NCBI RefSeq assembly: GCF_006540305.1
Contig: NZ_BJOR01000001.1
Location: forward strand, 2,542,001-2,606,000
DNA length: 64,000 bases
Source: Streptomyces sp. 6-11-2
GTDB taxonomy: Bacteria > Actinomycetota > Actinomycetes > Streptomycetales > Streptomycetaceae
Direction: 5' to 3'
Positions within the stretch are counted from its first letter, which is position 1; the number at the start of each line of letters is the position of its first letter. A program made the position numbers and the translations under genes. The notes under the pieces were generated by a model, which saw only the letters and a list, made by a program, of their open reading frames with translations, ran no database searches and was not told the origin of the DNA. Shown here piece after piece: positions 32,041 through 40,255 of this stretch.

Positions 32041-32553
32041 TCAGCCCTCCGCGCGGGCGGGCAGCCGCCATCCCGGCCGCGGGAAGTGGCAGGTGTAGCC
32101 GTCCGGGTAACGCTGCAGGTAGTCCTGGTGCTCGGGCTCGGCCTCCCAGAAGGGGCCGACCGGCTCCACCTCGGTGACGACCTTGCCGGGCCACAGTCCG
32201 GAGGCGTCCACATCCGCGATCGTGTCCTCGGCGATCCGCTTCTGCTCGTCGTCCACGTAGTAGATCGCCGAGCGGTAGCTGAGGCCGATGTCGTTCCCCT
32301 GGCGGTTCCTGGTGCTCGGGTCGTGGATCTGGAAGAAGAACTCCAGGATCGCTCGGAAGTCGGTCTTCGCGGGGTCGAAAAGGATCTCAATGGCCTCCGC
32401 GTGCGTGCCGTGGTTACGGTACGTCGCGTTCGGCACGTCACCCCCCGTGTATCCGACCCGGGTCGCCGTGACGCCCGGGAGCCGGCGGATCAGCTCCTCC
32501 ATACCCCAGAAGCATCCACCGGCCAGCACTGCCCTCTGCGTCTGCGCAGCCAT
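32041..32553 (-). CDS. msrA: Peptide methionine (S)-S-oxide reductase
   Basis: Repairs oxidised methionine in proteins using thioredoxin. The 170-aa product carries the catalytic GGCFWGMEE with Cys14, followed by [12 protein letters not shown] and the conserved EVLFD-like EAIEILFDP. The substrate-binding [13 protein letters not shown] and HQDYLQRYP follow. Resolving cysteines typical of some MsrA proteins are reduced here to one near the C-terminus ([10 protein letters not shown]). ATG at 32553 has GGAGGGG 7 bases upstream; the longer open frame is not needed. Confidence 0.95.
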   Translation of the reverse strand: MAAQTQRAVLAGGCFWGMEELIRRLPGVTATRVGYTGGDVPNATYRNHGTHAEAIEILFDPAKTDFRAILEFFFQIHDPSTRNRQGNDIGLSYRSAIYYVDDEQKRIAEDTIADVDASGLWPGKVVTEVEPVGPFWEAEPEHQDYLQRYPDGYTCHFPRPGWRLPARAEG

Positions 32554-33027
32554 TACGGCCCCTCCAATATCTGTCAGCTCGGTCGTTCGGGCTGCTCGGC
32601 TCGCACACCACCGGCATCCCATGCCCACTGCCCTCAACGCGCGAGGCTTCGAAGCGATTCCGTGCCCGTCCAACCCGCTAGTGGCCGCCTGAACAGGCCG
32701 ACTCCACGCTGTACGCCCTGGAAGAACGTTTCCCCGCAGCCTGGAAGCGGGGCAGGATGACGTGGGTCATCAAGCTGCGTCCACAGGCCCCGTCAGCGGC
32801 TGGCAGCATCCGGACTCAGGCCCGCTGTTCCACCTCGACGTCATGGACCTGAACCACTTCCTGCCGGCCGCCTGCGAGCCCTTCCCACCAAGAGCAGAAT
32901 CCCGGTCATCGTCGGGCTCATGACGGAAAGAAGTAAGTGCAGAGCCTCGCGTGTCGGAGCTCCGGCAAGGCAGAGCCTGCCCTGTCCCTCGATCGCTCTG
33001 ACCGCAGCCACTCGTTGGCGAACCCCG
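32554..33027. other. 474-bp gap between msrA and TetR, no gene seen
   Basis: Contains the msrA promoter region. Several short frames (for example one reading [14 protein letters not shown] near 32700) have no start with a ribosome site and no recognisable family. It probably marks the border between core and accessory DNA. Confidence 0.4.
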
Positions 33028-33633
33028 TCAACCCACCTGGAAGATCCGGTCCAGGTGACGGTTCAGGACCGCGGCTGCGGACTCCGGGCTGCGCTGGCCG
33101 ACCAGGACGCTGGTGCCGAGTCCGGCTGACATGGCGAGCAGGCTGACCGCTTCGTCTCTCGCGTCGATTCCAGGCCCGGCGAGATCGGCCCCTCGCGCCT
33201 GCTGGAGGAGCCCGGTGAGGGTGTCCTCGGCGGCATCAGGGTTCGCGATGAAGGGCTGGGCGGCGAGCACCTCGTCGGTCACGGCCAGGACGGCGTACGA
33301 GGTGTAGAGGAAGTGGAAGGTACGGCTTTCGGCATCGGTCGGGAGTGCCGCCATCAGGAGTGCCTCGATCACGGCGCGCGGGCCCGGACTGGCCCCGGCT
33401 GCTAGAACCCGGGCGGCGACCCGTTCTTCGAACCTCTCCGTCAGATGTTGCAGCCCGAAGAGCAGCAGCTTCTCCTTGGTCTCGAAGTAGTACTGGACCA
33501 GCCGCAGTGACACACCGGCCTCCGCTGCCACGTCGCGCATCCCCACGGCATGCAGCCCGCGCCGCCCCGCGGCCCTGACGAGTGCCTCGGCGATCTCGGT
33601 TCGTCGTTGTGCGTGGTCCACGCGCTTCGGCAT
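33028..33633 (-). CDS. TetR-family regulator, divergent from a hydrolase
   Basis: The 201-aa product has the TetR DNA-binding domain in residues 9-55 (RRTEIAEALVRAAGRRGLHA, then VAAEAGVSLRLVQYYFETKE) and a C-terminal domain resembling the TetR_C group found with degradative enzymes. ATG at 33633 is preceded by GAGAGG; the 50 additional upstream codons cross the operator region and are not used. Two related palindromes in the divergent promoter region probably bind this protein and control both itself and the hydrolase. Confidence 0.92.
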   Translation of the reverse strand: MPKRVDHAQRRTEIAEALVRAAGRRGLHAVGMRDVAAEAGVSLRLVQYYFETKEKLLLFGLQHLTERFEERVAARVLAAGASPGPRAVIEALLMAALPTDAESRTFHFLYTSYAVLAVTDEVLAAQPFIANPDAAEDTLTGLLQQARGADLAGPGIDARDEAVSLLAMSAGLGTSVLVGQRSPESAAAVLNRHLDRIFQVG

Positions 33634-33698
33634 CGGCTGCGCCTCTCGTCCACCGTCTGTGCTGGTTACCCGACCCGATCCGATCCGGCCATTTTTAT

Positions 33699-33736
33699 GA
33701 TACAGCCGTATCCCATTTGATGGTACGGTCGTACCA
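33699..33736. promoter_or_regulatory. Two related palindromes, candidate TetR operators
   Basis: GATACAGCCGTATC at 33699-33712 and TGGTACGGTCGTACCA at 33721-33736 share the pattern TAC-rGy-CGTA. Their centres are 23 bp apart, about two helical turns, as for paired TetR dimers. They lie between the divergent TetR and hydrolase genes and 34 bases before the hydrolase start. Confidence 0.65.
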
Positions 33737-33769
33737 CGAACGAATTGTTGCCTCTGGAGGTGGACTTCC

Positions 33770-34687
33770 GTGCCCGAGACCACGACCCGCGAACGCGTCC
33801 GGCCCGACGTGGGGCGATATGTGAACGACGCCCTGCGTGAGCGCTACTCCTCTGCGTGTGACGCCGTCTACGCCATGGGCGCGTCGGCGGTCGGGCAGGA
33901 GGATGTGGAGACCAGCTTCGGGACGACGCACGTCTACCGGTACGGTCCCGACGACCCGGCTGGCGCCTCCCGAACGCCGGTGGTCCTGGTGCATGGCGCC
34001 GGTAGTTGCTCCGCTATGTGGTACCCCAACACTCCGGCGCTCAGCGCGGAGCGCCCCGTCTATGCGATCGACACACCCGGCGACCCCGGCCGCAGTGTTC
34101 AGCGCGAACCCATTCACCAGCCAGAACGTGCCGCTCAGTGGCTGGACGAGACACTCGCCGAACTCGGCCTCGACCACGTCCACCTGGTTGGTTCCTCCTA
34201 CGGAGGATGGCTCGCTCTGAACCAGGCGCACCGCAGGCCCGGACGCCTCGCCTCGGTGACCCTGCTCGATCCCGGCGGCCTGGAGAAGGTCGGCCTGCGC
34301 TTCTTCGTCTGGATCTTCGCCGGCCTCTTCGCGACCTTCGCGCCCAAGGTGCTGCGCCCTCGGCTGGCGGCCTGGCTGGAGCAGCCGGTCCTCGTCGTAC
34401 CGCAACTGCGCGCGATGATCAGAACGGGCGTGCGTGCGTTCCGCATTCGCCGCCCGGCTCCCCTGCCCTTGTCCGAGGAGGAACTGTCCACTGTCCGCAC
34501 CCCGCTCTATCTGGTGCTCGGCAAGCGAAGCCTCCTCGTGCATCCGAAGCGGCAAGTGGAGCGCGTTCCGCGGCTGATACCGGGTGCACGGGCCGAGATC
34601 GTCTCGAACACCGGTCACGGACCGCAGATCGACCACGCGGATGAGGTCAACCGCCGGATGCTGGGTTTCATGGACTCGGTCGGCTGA
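33770..34687 (+). CDS. Alpha/beta hydrolase
   Basis: A 305-aa alpha/beta-hydrolase. The oxyanion motif is VVLVHGAGSCSAMW, the nucleophile elbow is VGSSYGGW with Ser143, and the catalytic histidine is in SNTGHGPQIDH; the acid is probably in VLGKRSLLVHP or nearby. There is no signal peptide, so it acts in the cytoplasm. The substrate is unknown; esters, lactones or haloalkanes are possible. GTG at 33770 has CTGGAGG 8 bases upstream. Control by the divergent TetR gene is likely. Confidence 0.9.
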   Translation: MPETTTRERVRPDVGRYVNDALRERYSSACDAVYAMGASAVGQEDVETSFGTTHVYRYGPDDPAGASRTPVVLVHGAGSCSAMWYPNTPALSAERPVYAIDTPGDPGRSVQREPIHQPERAAQWLDETLAELGLDHVHLVGSSYGGWLALNQAHRRPGRLASVTLLDPGGLEKVGLRFFVWIFAGLFATFAPKVLRPRLAAWLEQPVLVVPQLRAMIRTGVRAFRIRRPAPLPLSEEELSTVRTPLYLVLGKRSLLVHPKRQVERVPRLIPGARAEIVSNTGHGPQIDHADEVNRRMLGFMDSVG

Positions 34688-34849
34688 CGGGCACGGACCC
34701 GGGTGGGTCCGGCCGCCCTCGCCGTCACCGACTGCTCGGCTCGGTCCACGGACCGGGACAGTTGTCCTCACCATGCGGGTCCATCACGTCTGGCGGATAG
34801 TGAAGGAGGGACGACGTCCCCTGCAGCTCCCCGTACATCAGGAGGCTCG

Positions 34850-35185
34850 ATGCCTTCTTCACGGTCGCTGGTCGCGTTCATCGGCATCGCCTCGGTCGGC
34901 ATTGCGCTCACCGCGTGCCAGGACCAGGCGTCCGGTCAGATCGTGGCGCGGAACGGTGTCAGGCTCGTGGAGACCGTCTCCAACCCACCGATCCACGGAT
35001 GTCACCGTTTCCCCGAGGGCGTGACACACGTCGAGAATCAGACACAGAGCAACCTGGTTCTCTACACCACACCAGACTGCACCGTGCCGCCGGGTGGGCA
35101 GAGCAACTATCTGGACATCGGACAGTCCGACCAAGTTGCCAGGGTCGCCGGTCTGTGGCGCAGCTTCTCCTTCGCCTCCGAGTGA
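34850..35185 (+). CDS. Small secreted lipoprotein
   Basis: A 111-aa protein with a signal peptide and lipobox ALTAC (lipidated Cys23), giving a mature domain of about 88 residues with Cys in IHGCHRF and TTPDCTVPP that may pair. The end (GGQSNYLDIGQSDQVARVAG) is polar. No family recognised; it resembles small extracellular beta-sheet proteins. ATG at 34850 has AGGAGG 4-5 bases upstream. Confidence 0.75.
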   Translation: MPSSRSLVAFIGIASVGIALTACQDQASGQIVARNGVRLVETVSNPPIHGCHRFPEGVTHVENQTQSNLVLYTTPDCTVPPGGQSNYLDIGQSDQVARVAGLWRSFSFASE

Positions 35186-35470
35186 CATCGCGGGGTCACC
35201 GGTCCCCGGGCCGTCGTTGTTACGGAGCCTTCTCCAGGGTGCGGCCGCCGCCCGACTGCTGCCCCAGGAACGCCTCTGTCCCGTTGGTGACGAGTTTCTC
35301 GCCCGCCTGCGGGGATGACGGACCGCTTCACCCGACAGCCGGCTCGGACCCATGGGTCATATGACGGCGCAGGCTCGCCGGGACGGGGTCAGGCCAAGTA
35401 CGCACAAGTACGCCGTTCGAGCATCGCACGCGCACCGGAGCCTCCCGAGGAGTAGCCACGCGCTTGGGTG
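35186..35470. other. 285-bp convergent gap, no gene seen
   Basis: Lies between the lipoprotein gene and the oppositely oriented multicopper oxidase. A short open frame (35094-35318) has no ribosome site and no recognised similarity. Confidence 0.4.
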
Positions 35471-37423
35471 TCAGGCCGGATCGACGCGCAGGGGACGCAT
35501 CATTTCGTTGTCCTCGTGTTCCAGGAGGTGGCAGTGCCACATGTACCGGCCGGTCTGACCGAAGCGCACCTTGACCCGGGTTGTCTCCTGCGGATAGGCG
35601 AGCACCGTGTCCTTGAAACCGCGCTCCCACGCCTCCGGGGGACGACGGCCGCCGGCCGGGAGCTTCTGCCGGTCGACGACCTGGAACTGCACTTCGTGGA
35701 TGTGAATGGGGTGGGCGTCCTTCGTCAGGTTGTGGATCTCCCAGATCTCCGTCGATCCCACGGTGGGGTTCTCCGTGATGGGATCGGCCCATCCCAGTAG
35801 TCTCGGTTTGCCGTTCGGGCCGATGACGCCGAGCAGAGCTTCGCGGGGGCTCACGCCCGGCACGCGGGCCGAGGCCACCTCGCCGAGACTGACCCGTCGG
35901 GTGCGGTCCGCTGCGCCGAGGGGCTCGAAGGGTGGCAGCGTGAGCTGTGCGGGAGGCGTCGACGTGTCCGCCGCGACGAGCGGATTGATCACGAATTTCA
36001 TGACCTGCCCGGTGGTCTTCGGGTTCGCCGCGGGGAAGCCGGTCCCGACCGCGCCTCCCGTGAACACGGCGTCCGGTCCCTCGTTGATCAGGTGCAGCTC
36101 CGAACCGACCGGGATCGAGGAGAAATCGACGACGACGTCGGCGCGTTCGGCCGGGGCGAGCAGCAACTCGTCGCGCCGAAGCGGTGCGGGCAGGAAGCCT
36201 CCGTCGCTTCCGACCTGCCACAGGGAGAGCTTTGCCGGTACCGGCCTGCGGACCAACGGATCAGTGACGATCTTCAGGATCAGGGTGCGTGCGTTGCAGC
36301 CGTTGAGGAACCGGAACCGGTAGCGGCGCGGCTCCACGGGCAGCACCGGCCAGGTCCTGCCGTTGGTGACCATCGCGTTGCCGAAGTACTCCGGGTTCCA
36401 GATCGGCGGAATGTCGCTGCCGGGCACATAAGGGCCCTTGAACCCGTCGAAGAGTGCCCGGCTCGCTGGATAGAACAGGGTCCCGTCGGTACGGAAGGAG
36501 CGGTCCTGGATGACGACCGGGATCTCGTAGTAGCGCGTGCCGGGCGGGTCACCGAGCCTCGGCGCCGGCCCGGGCAGGACACCTTCCCCCAGGTCCGACG
36601 GTCCGCCGCGCAGCAGGTAGAAGCCCGACATCCCGGCGTACACGTTCAGCCGGGTGATGCCCAGGGTGTGGTCGTGGAACCACAGGGTGGCGGCCCGGCT
36701 GCGGTTGGCGTAGTGGAAGACGGCCTCGCCCGGGCCCCAGGGCACGCCGGACTTCGCCTCGGACTTCTTCGCGAACTCCTCGTAGAAGGAGCCGACTCGG
36801 GCGTAACCGGGGGGAATGCCCTGCGCGTCGGGCAGGTACCAGGCCTCGGCGTATCCGTCGCTCTCCTCCGTGTTCGCCCCGCCGTGCAGGTGGGTGACGA
36901 CGGGAACCGGCCCACCGTATGGCCCGGGTGTCGAGGTGAACGTGGGGCGGGAGTCCCGCCGCTCGGCCCCGCCCGGAGGGTTCGCCCAGTGGAGCGTGGG
37001 ATCGACCGGCAGCAGATGCGGCAGATGTCCGCCGTTCTTGTCGACCAGTTGATTGACCCATCTGACCTGGACCGCTCGTCCGTACCGGGCTTCGATGGTG
37101 AACGCGGGAGAGTGGAACGTTTCGGGATGGCCGGTCGAGCCGTATCCGAACACCGTGGTGGCCGGCAGGCCCGGGGGAAGCACCTGCTGCCGGAACTGCC
37201 GGATGCCGATCGTGTAGCTGTCCGGGCCGGCCCGGCTGTCCAGCGGCATGACGGGCGGTATCACCAGTTCGGCCACATACTTGCGTATCACCGCCGGATC
37301 AAGGACGTCTGCTTCCGTCGGCGAAGCCCGCGGCAGCACCGTGCCGGGAACGGAAAAGAGGGACGTTCCGCCTGCCAGAGTGGCCTGAAGCACGAGCCTC
37401 CTGCTGATCACTGGGCTTCTCAC
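35471..37423 (-). CDS. Tat-exported multicopper oxidase (CotA/phenoxazinone synthase-like)
   Basis: The 650-aa product has a twin-arginine signal (SRRLVLQATLAGG) and three cupredoxin domains. All four copper-ligand motifs are present: HLHGG near residue 175, WFHDH near 250, HPIHIHEV and the C-terminal HCHLLEHEDNEMM (Cys plus two His plus axial Met). The size and the HCHxxxHEDxxMM pattern resemble the CotA laccase / bilirubin oxidase / phenoxazinone synthase group. Expected reaction: one-electron oxidation of phenols or aminophenols with reduction of O2 to water, outside the membrane. Start: GTG at 37423, or GTG at 37411, which has GAGGTGAG at a better distance. Confidence 0.93.
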   Translation of the reverse strand: MRSPVISRRLVLQATLAGGTSLFSVPGTVLPRASPTEADVLDPAVIRKYVAELVIPPVMPLDSRAGPDSYTIGIRQFRQQVLPPGLPATTVFGYGSTGHPETFHSPAFTIEARYGRAVQVRWVNQLVDKNGGHLPHLLPVDPTLHWANPPGGAERRDSRPTFTSTPGPYGGPVPVVTHLHGGANTEESDGYAEAWYLPDAQGIPPGYARVGSFYEEFAKKSEAKSGVPWGPGEAVFHYANRSRAATLWFHDHTLGITRLNVYAGMSGFYLLRGGPSDLGEGVLPGPAPRLGDPPGTRYYEIPVVIQDRSFRTDGTLFYPASRALFDGFKGPYVPGSDIPPIWNPEYFGNAMVTNGRTWPVLPVEPRRYRFRFLNGCNARTLILKIVTDPLVRRPVPAKLSLWQVGSDGGFLPAPLRRDELLLAPAERADVVVDFSSIPVGSELHLINEGPDAVFTGGAVGTGFPAANPKTTGQVMKFVINPLVAADTSTPPAQLTLPPFEPLGAADRTRRVSLGEVASARVPGVSPREALLGVIGPNGKPRLLGWADPITENPTVGSTEIWEIHNLTKDAHPIHIHEVQFQVVDRQKLPAGGRRPPEAWERGFKDTVLAYPQETTRVKVRFGQTGRYMWHCHLLEHEDNEMMRPLRVDPA

Positions 37424-37863
37424 CTCGACTCAGGTCATCGGAGCACGGCACCAGTGGCCTGCGGCCGGGCGCTCGGCGGGCGCGGGCCCGTTCGCGGTCG
37501 GCTGCCGGTTACCGCCGATCGTCGCATCGCCCCGGTGCATGCGCATGACGGCCACCGGCCGCCACGGAACGCAGTGACGCCCCGCCGTCACGGCGTTGTC
37601 GGCCGACTGGCCGAGCGCGCCTGCGGGCGAGGGAAGCCTGCCGGGGGGCGAGGGGACGCCCTGCTCTGGTCCATGCGGGTGATGCCGCAATGGACCAGGG
37701 GCGCTTCCGACGACCGGGCCGCCTGTGCGGTGCTCGATCGGTACGGCGCGGCGGCGGAGATCCCTTGAATGGGCGATGCCTGATTGCGGTCGTACCTGTG
37801 AGGCTGGTCGTGACGGCGTGGCCTTCGGCACGGCACCGCCCATCATCAGGAGGTGATGGCCTC
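37424..37863. other. 440-bp divergent intergenic region
   Basis: Separates the multicopper oxidase and quinone oxidoreductase starts. It must hold both promoters. Frames present on both strands are without plausible starts or recognisable products. Near the right end is a perfect ribosome site AGGAGGTGATGG at 37848. Confidence 0.45.
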
Positions 37864-38817
37864 ATGGACACGATGCGCGCGGTACGCGCTCACCGGCGCG
37901 GGGGCCCCGAACAACTGGTCTACGAGACCGCGCCGCGTCCCCGGCCCGGGCCCGGCGACGTGGTCGTCGCGGTACGGGCCGCCTCCACCACCGCAGGAGA
38001 GCTTGCCTGGGACGCCACCTGGACCGACAGCTTCGACGGATCCGGACGGGAGCGGACACCCGTCGTTCCCGCGCACGAGGTGTCCGGTGTCGTGGTCGAG
38101 CACGGGGCCGGTGTCGCAGCTCCGGCCCTGGGGGCCGAGGTGTACGGACTCATCCCCTTCCTGCGTGACGGAGCCGCCGCCGAGTACGTCGCCGTACCGG
38201 CCGGGATCCTCGCCGCCAAGCCGGCCGGGCTGGACCACCGCGGCGCGGCGGCCGTCCCGCTGCCGGCGCTCACGGCATGGCAGGGACTGGTCGGCCAAGC
38301 CCGCCTGGAGTCCGGCCAGCATGTCCTCGTCCACGGCGGCGCCGGAGGCGTCGGCTCGTTCGCCGTACAGATCGCCGCCGCGCTGGGCGCACGGGTCACC
38401 GCGACCGCCTCGGCCCGCGACACCGGATTCGTCGCGGGCCTCGGTGCCCGGAACGTCATCGACTACGCGGACGGCCGGTTCGACGACCACGTTTCCGATG
38501 TGGACGTCGTATTCGACACGGTGGGCGGCGACACTCAGACCCGGTCCTGGAACGTTCTGCGTCCGGGCGGGGTCCTGGTCACCATCGTCGCGCCGCCCGA
38601 TCCCGGGGCCGCCCAGGACCACGCTGCGCGCGGAGTGTTCTTCATCGTCGAGCCGGACCGTGAAGGGCTCGACTCCATCAGCGAGTTGATCACGAGCGGA
38701 CGGCTGAGCCCGCAGATCGACCGGGTCGTTCCCCTCGCACAGACCCGCGCCGCGTACGAGGCTCTCGACAGGGAGCACCGGCGTGGCAAGGTCGTCATCC
38801 ATGTCTCGGACGGATAG
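37864..38817 (+). CDS. Zinc-independent medium-chain dehydrogenase (quinone oxidoreductase-like)
   Basis: A 317-aa MDR-superfamily oxidoreductase. The GroES-like N-terminus begins MRAVRAHRRGGPEQL, and the NADPH-binding Rossmann motif is VHGGAGGVGSFAVQIAAALG. The central DTVGGDTQTRSW and the ending AYEALDREHRRGKVVI follow. The structural and catalytic zinc ligands of alcohol dehydrogenases are absent, placing it with NADPH:quinone reductases and related enoyl reductases. Start is ATG at 37864 (or 37873), 10 bases after a perfect AGGAGG. Confidence 0.92.
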   Translation: MDTMRAVRAHRRGGPEQLVYETAPRPRPGPGDVVVAVRAASTTAGELAWDATWTDSFDGSGRERTPVVPAHEVSGVVVEHGAGVAAPALGAEVYGLIPFLRDGAAAEYVAVPAGILAAKPAGLDHRGAAAVPLPALTAWQGLVGQARLESGQHVLVHGGAGGVGSFAVQIAAALGARVTATASARDTGFVAGLGARNVIDYADGRFDDHVSDVDVVFDTVGGDTQTRSWNVLRPGGVLVTIVAPPDPGAAQDHAARGVFFIVEPDREGLDSISELITSGRLSPQIDRVVPLAQTRAAYEALDREHRRGKVVIHVSDG

Positions 38818-38981
38818 TCACCGCCAGGCGTGCAGGAACGGCGATGCAGGGGGCTCGACGTACTTTACGATCACCTGACTTGCGTCGGACAGCCGCCAGG
38901 GGCCCGCAGCAACCACGCGGAAACCCGGATGTGTTGACGGGAAAGGTACCGGCGCGCCTCAAAGGGAGGGGAACCCAGCAC

Positions 38982-40205
38982 ATGCAGAACCGTTTCAACC
39001 GAGGCATCGCGACACTCGTGGGCCTGGCGCTCGCCGGCACCGGCCTGGCCGCCACGAACGCCGCTCCGGCGGCCGCGAGTTCGTACGACTGCCCGTCGGG
39101 CTACTTCTGCGGGTGGACCGGCAAAAGCGCCAACGGCTCGATGTGGAAGACGAACAAGAGCGTCGCGGACCTGGGTAGCTGGGACAACAAGATCCGCTCG
39201 TACGTCAACCGCACGAAGTCGATCGCCTGCCTCTACGAGGACAAGAACTACGCGGCCATCGGCGGCTACTGGGCCCAGAAGCCGAACACGCCCGGCGAGT
39301 GGAGCGGGTCCTCGGTCGCGACCACCAGCTCGGTCAAGTTCGTCCGTACCGAGCGCGAGTGCAGCCAGCCCGCCTACCCGCGCTGGTTCTCCCAGACCTC
39401 TCCGAAGGCCCTGGGCTTCGGGGACATGAACGGCGACCGCAGAGCCGACATGATCATCCGCGACAAGGCCGGACGGCTCTGGTTCACTCCGGGCAACGGC
39501 ACCGGCCGGCTCATCGGCTCCAGTGGCTGGAACAACATGAACGTCCTCACCCGACACGGCGACTTCACCGGTGACGGCCGTGAGGACCTCATCGCCCGCG
39601 AGGCGTCCACCGGCAAGCTGTGGCTCTACCCCGGCACCGGTACCGGCTCCCTCGGCACCCGCAAGCTCATCGGCTCCAGCAGCTGGAAGTCCATGAACCA
39701 CATCACCGCCGTCGGTGACCTGACCGGTGACCGCCGCTCCGACCTGATCGCGGTCGAGAAGGCCACGGGCAAGCTGTGGCTCTACCCGGGGACCTCCACC
39801 GGCAAGCTCGGCGCGCGCAAGCTCATCGGCTCCAGCGGCTGGAACAAGATGAACGCGCTCGTCGCCATGGGCGACGTGAACGGCGACGGCCGTCCCGACC
39901 TCTACGCACGCGAGGCGTCCACCGGCAAGCTGTGGCTCTACCCGGGCACCTCCGCCGGCAAGTTCGGCACGCGCAAGCTCATCGGCTCCAGTGGCTGGAA
40001 CGCCAGGGCGAACCTGATCTCGGTCGGCGACTTCTCCGGCGACGGGCGTCCCGACCTCGCCACCGTGACCAACACGAAGTACGTGATCGACGGCTACCCC
40101 GGCCACCTGGGCTGGCTGGTCACCTACCGGGGACGGGACACCGGCTCCCTGATGGCCGGCGAGCGGACCGACGGCGAGTGGTGGGGCCTCAACGGCTTCT
40201 GCTAG
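38982..40205 (+). CDS. Secreted protein with I36-inhibitor-like domain and FG-GAP repeats
   Basis: A 407-aa exported protein. A signal peptide (ATLVGLALAGTGLAATNAAP) is followed by a small Cys-containing domain (YDCPSGYFCGWTG ... IACLYEDKNYAAIGG). That domain is similar to Streptomyces peptidase-inhibitor I36-type proteins. Then come four FG-GAP/VCBS blade repeats, each with the calcium-loop pattern GDxNGDGRPDL (GDFTGDGREDL, GDLTGDRRSDL, GDVNGDGRPDL, GDFSGDGRPDL). The repeats are also visible in the DNA: a GGCAAGCTGTGG segment recurs at 39612, 39768 and 39924, exactly 156 bp apart (52 residues). ATG at 38982 precedes the signal. A binding or inhibitory role outside the cell is inferred. Confidence 0.85.
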   Translation: MQNRFNRGIATLVGLALAGTGLAATNAAPAAASSYDCPSGYFCGWTGKSANGSMWKTNKSVADLGSWDNKIRSYVNRTKSIACLYEDKNYAAIGGYWAQKPNTPGEWSGSSVATTSSVKFVRTERECSQPAYPRWFSQTSPKALGFGDMNGDRRADMIIRDKAGRLWFTPGNGTGRLIGSSGWNNMNVLTRHGDFTGDGREDLIAREASTGKLWLYPGTGTGSLGTRKLIGSSSWKSMNHITAVGDLTGDRRSDLIAVEKATGKLWLYPGTSTGKLGARKLIGSSGWNKMNALVAMGDVNGDGRPDLYAREASTGKLWLYPGTSAGKFGTRKLIGSSGWNARANLISVGDFSGDGRPDLATVTNTKYVIDGYPGHLGWLVTYRGRDTGSLMAGERTDGEWWGLNGFC

Positions 40206-40255
40206 GACGGCCGGCTTCGGTCGGCACGGCACAGGAGGTGCGGGCCTTTGTGGTT

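Noticed and set aside
32690..32930. Possible gene fragment between msrA and TetR
   Set aside because: Short frames lack starts, ribosome sites and recognisable similarity.
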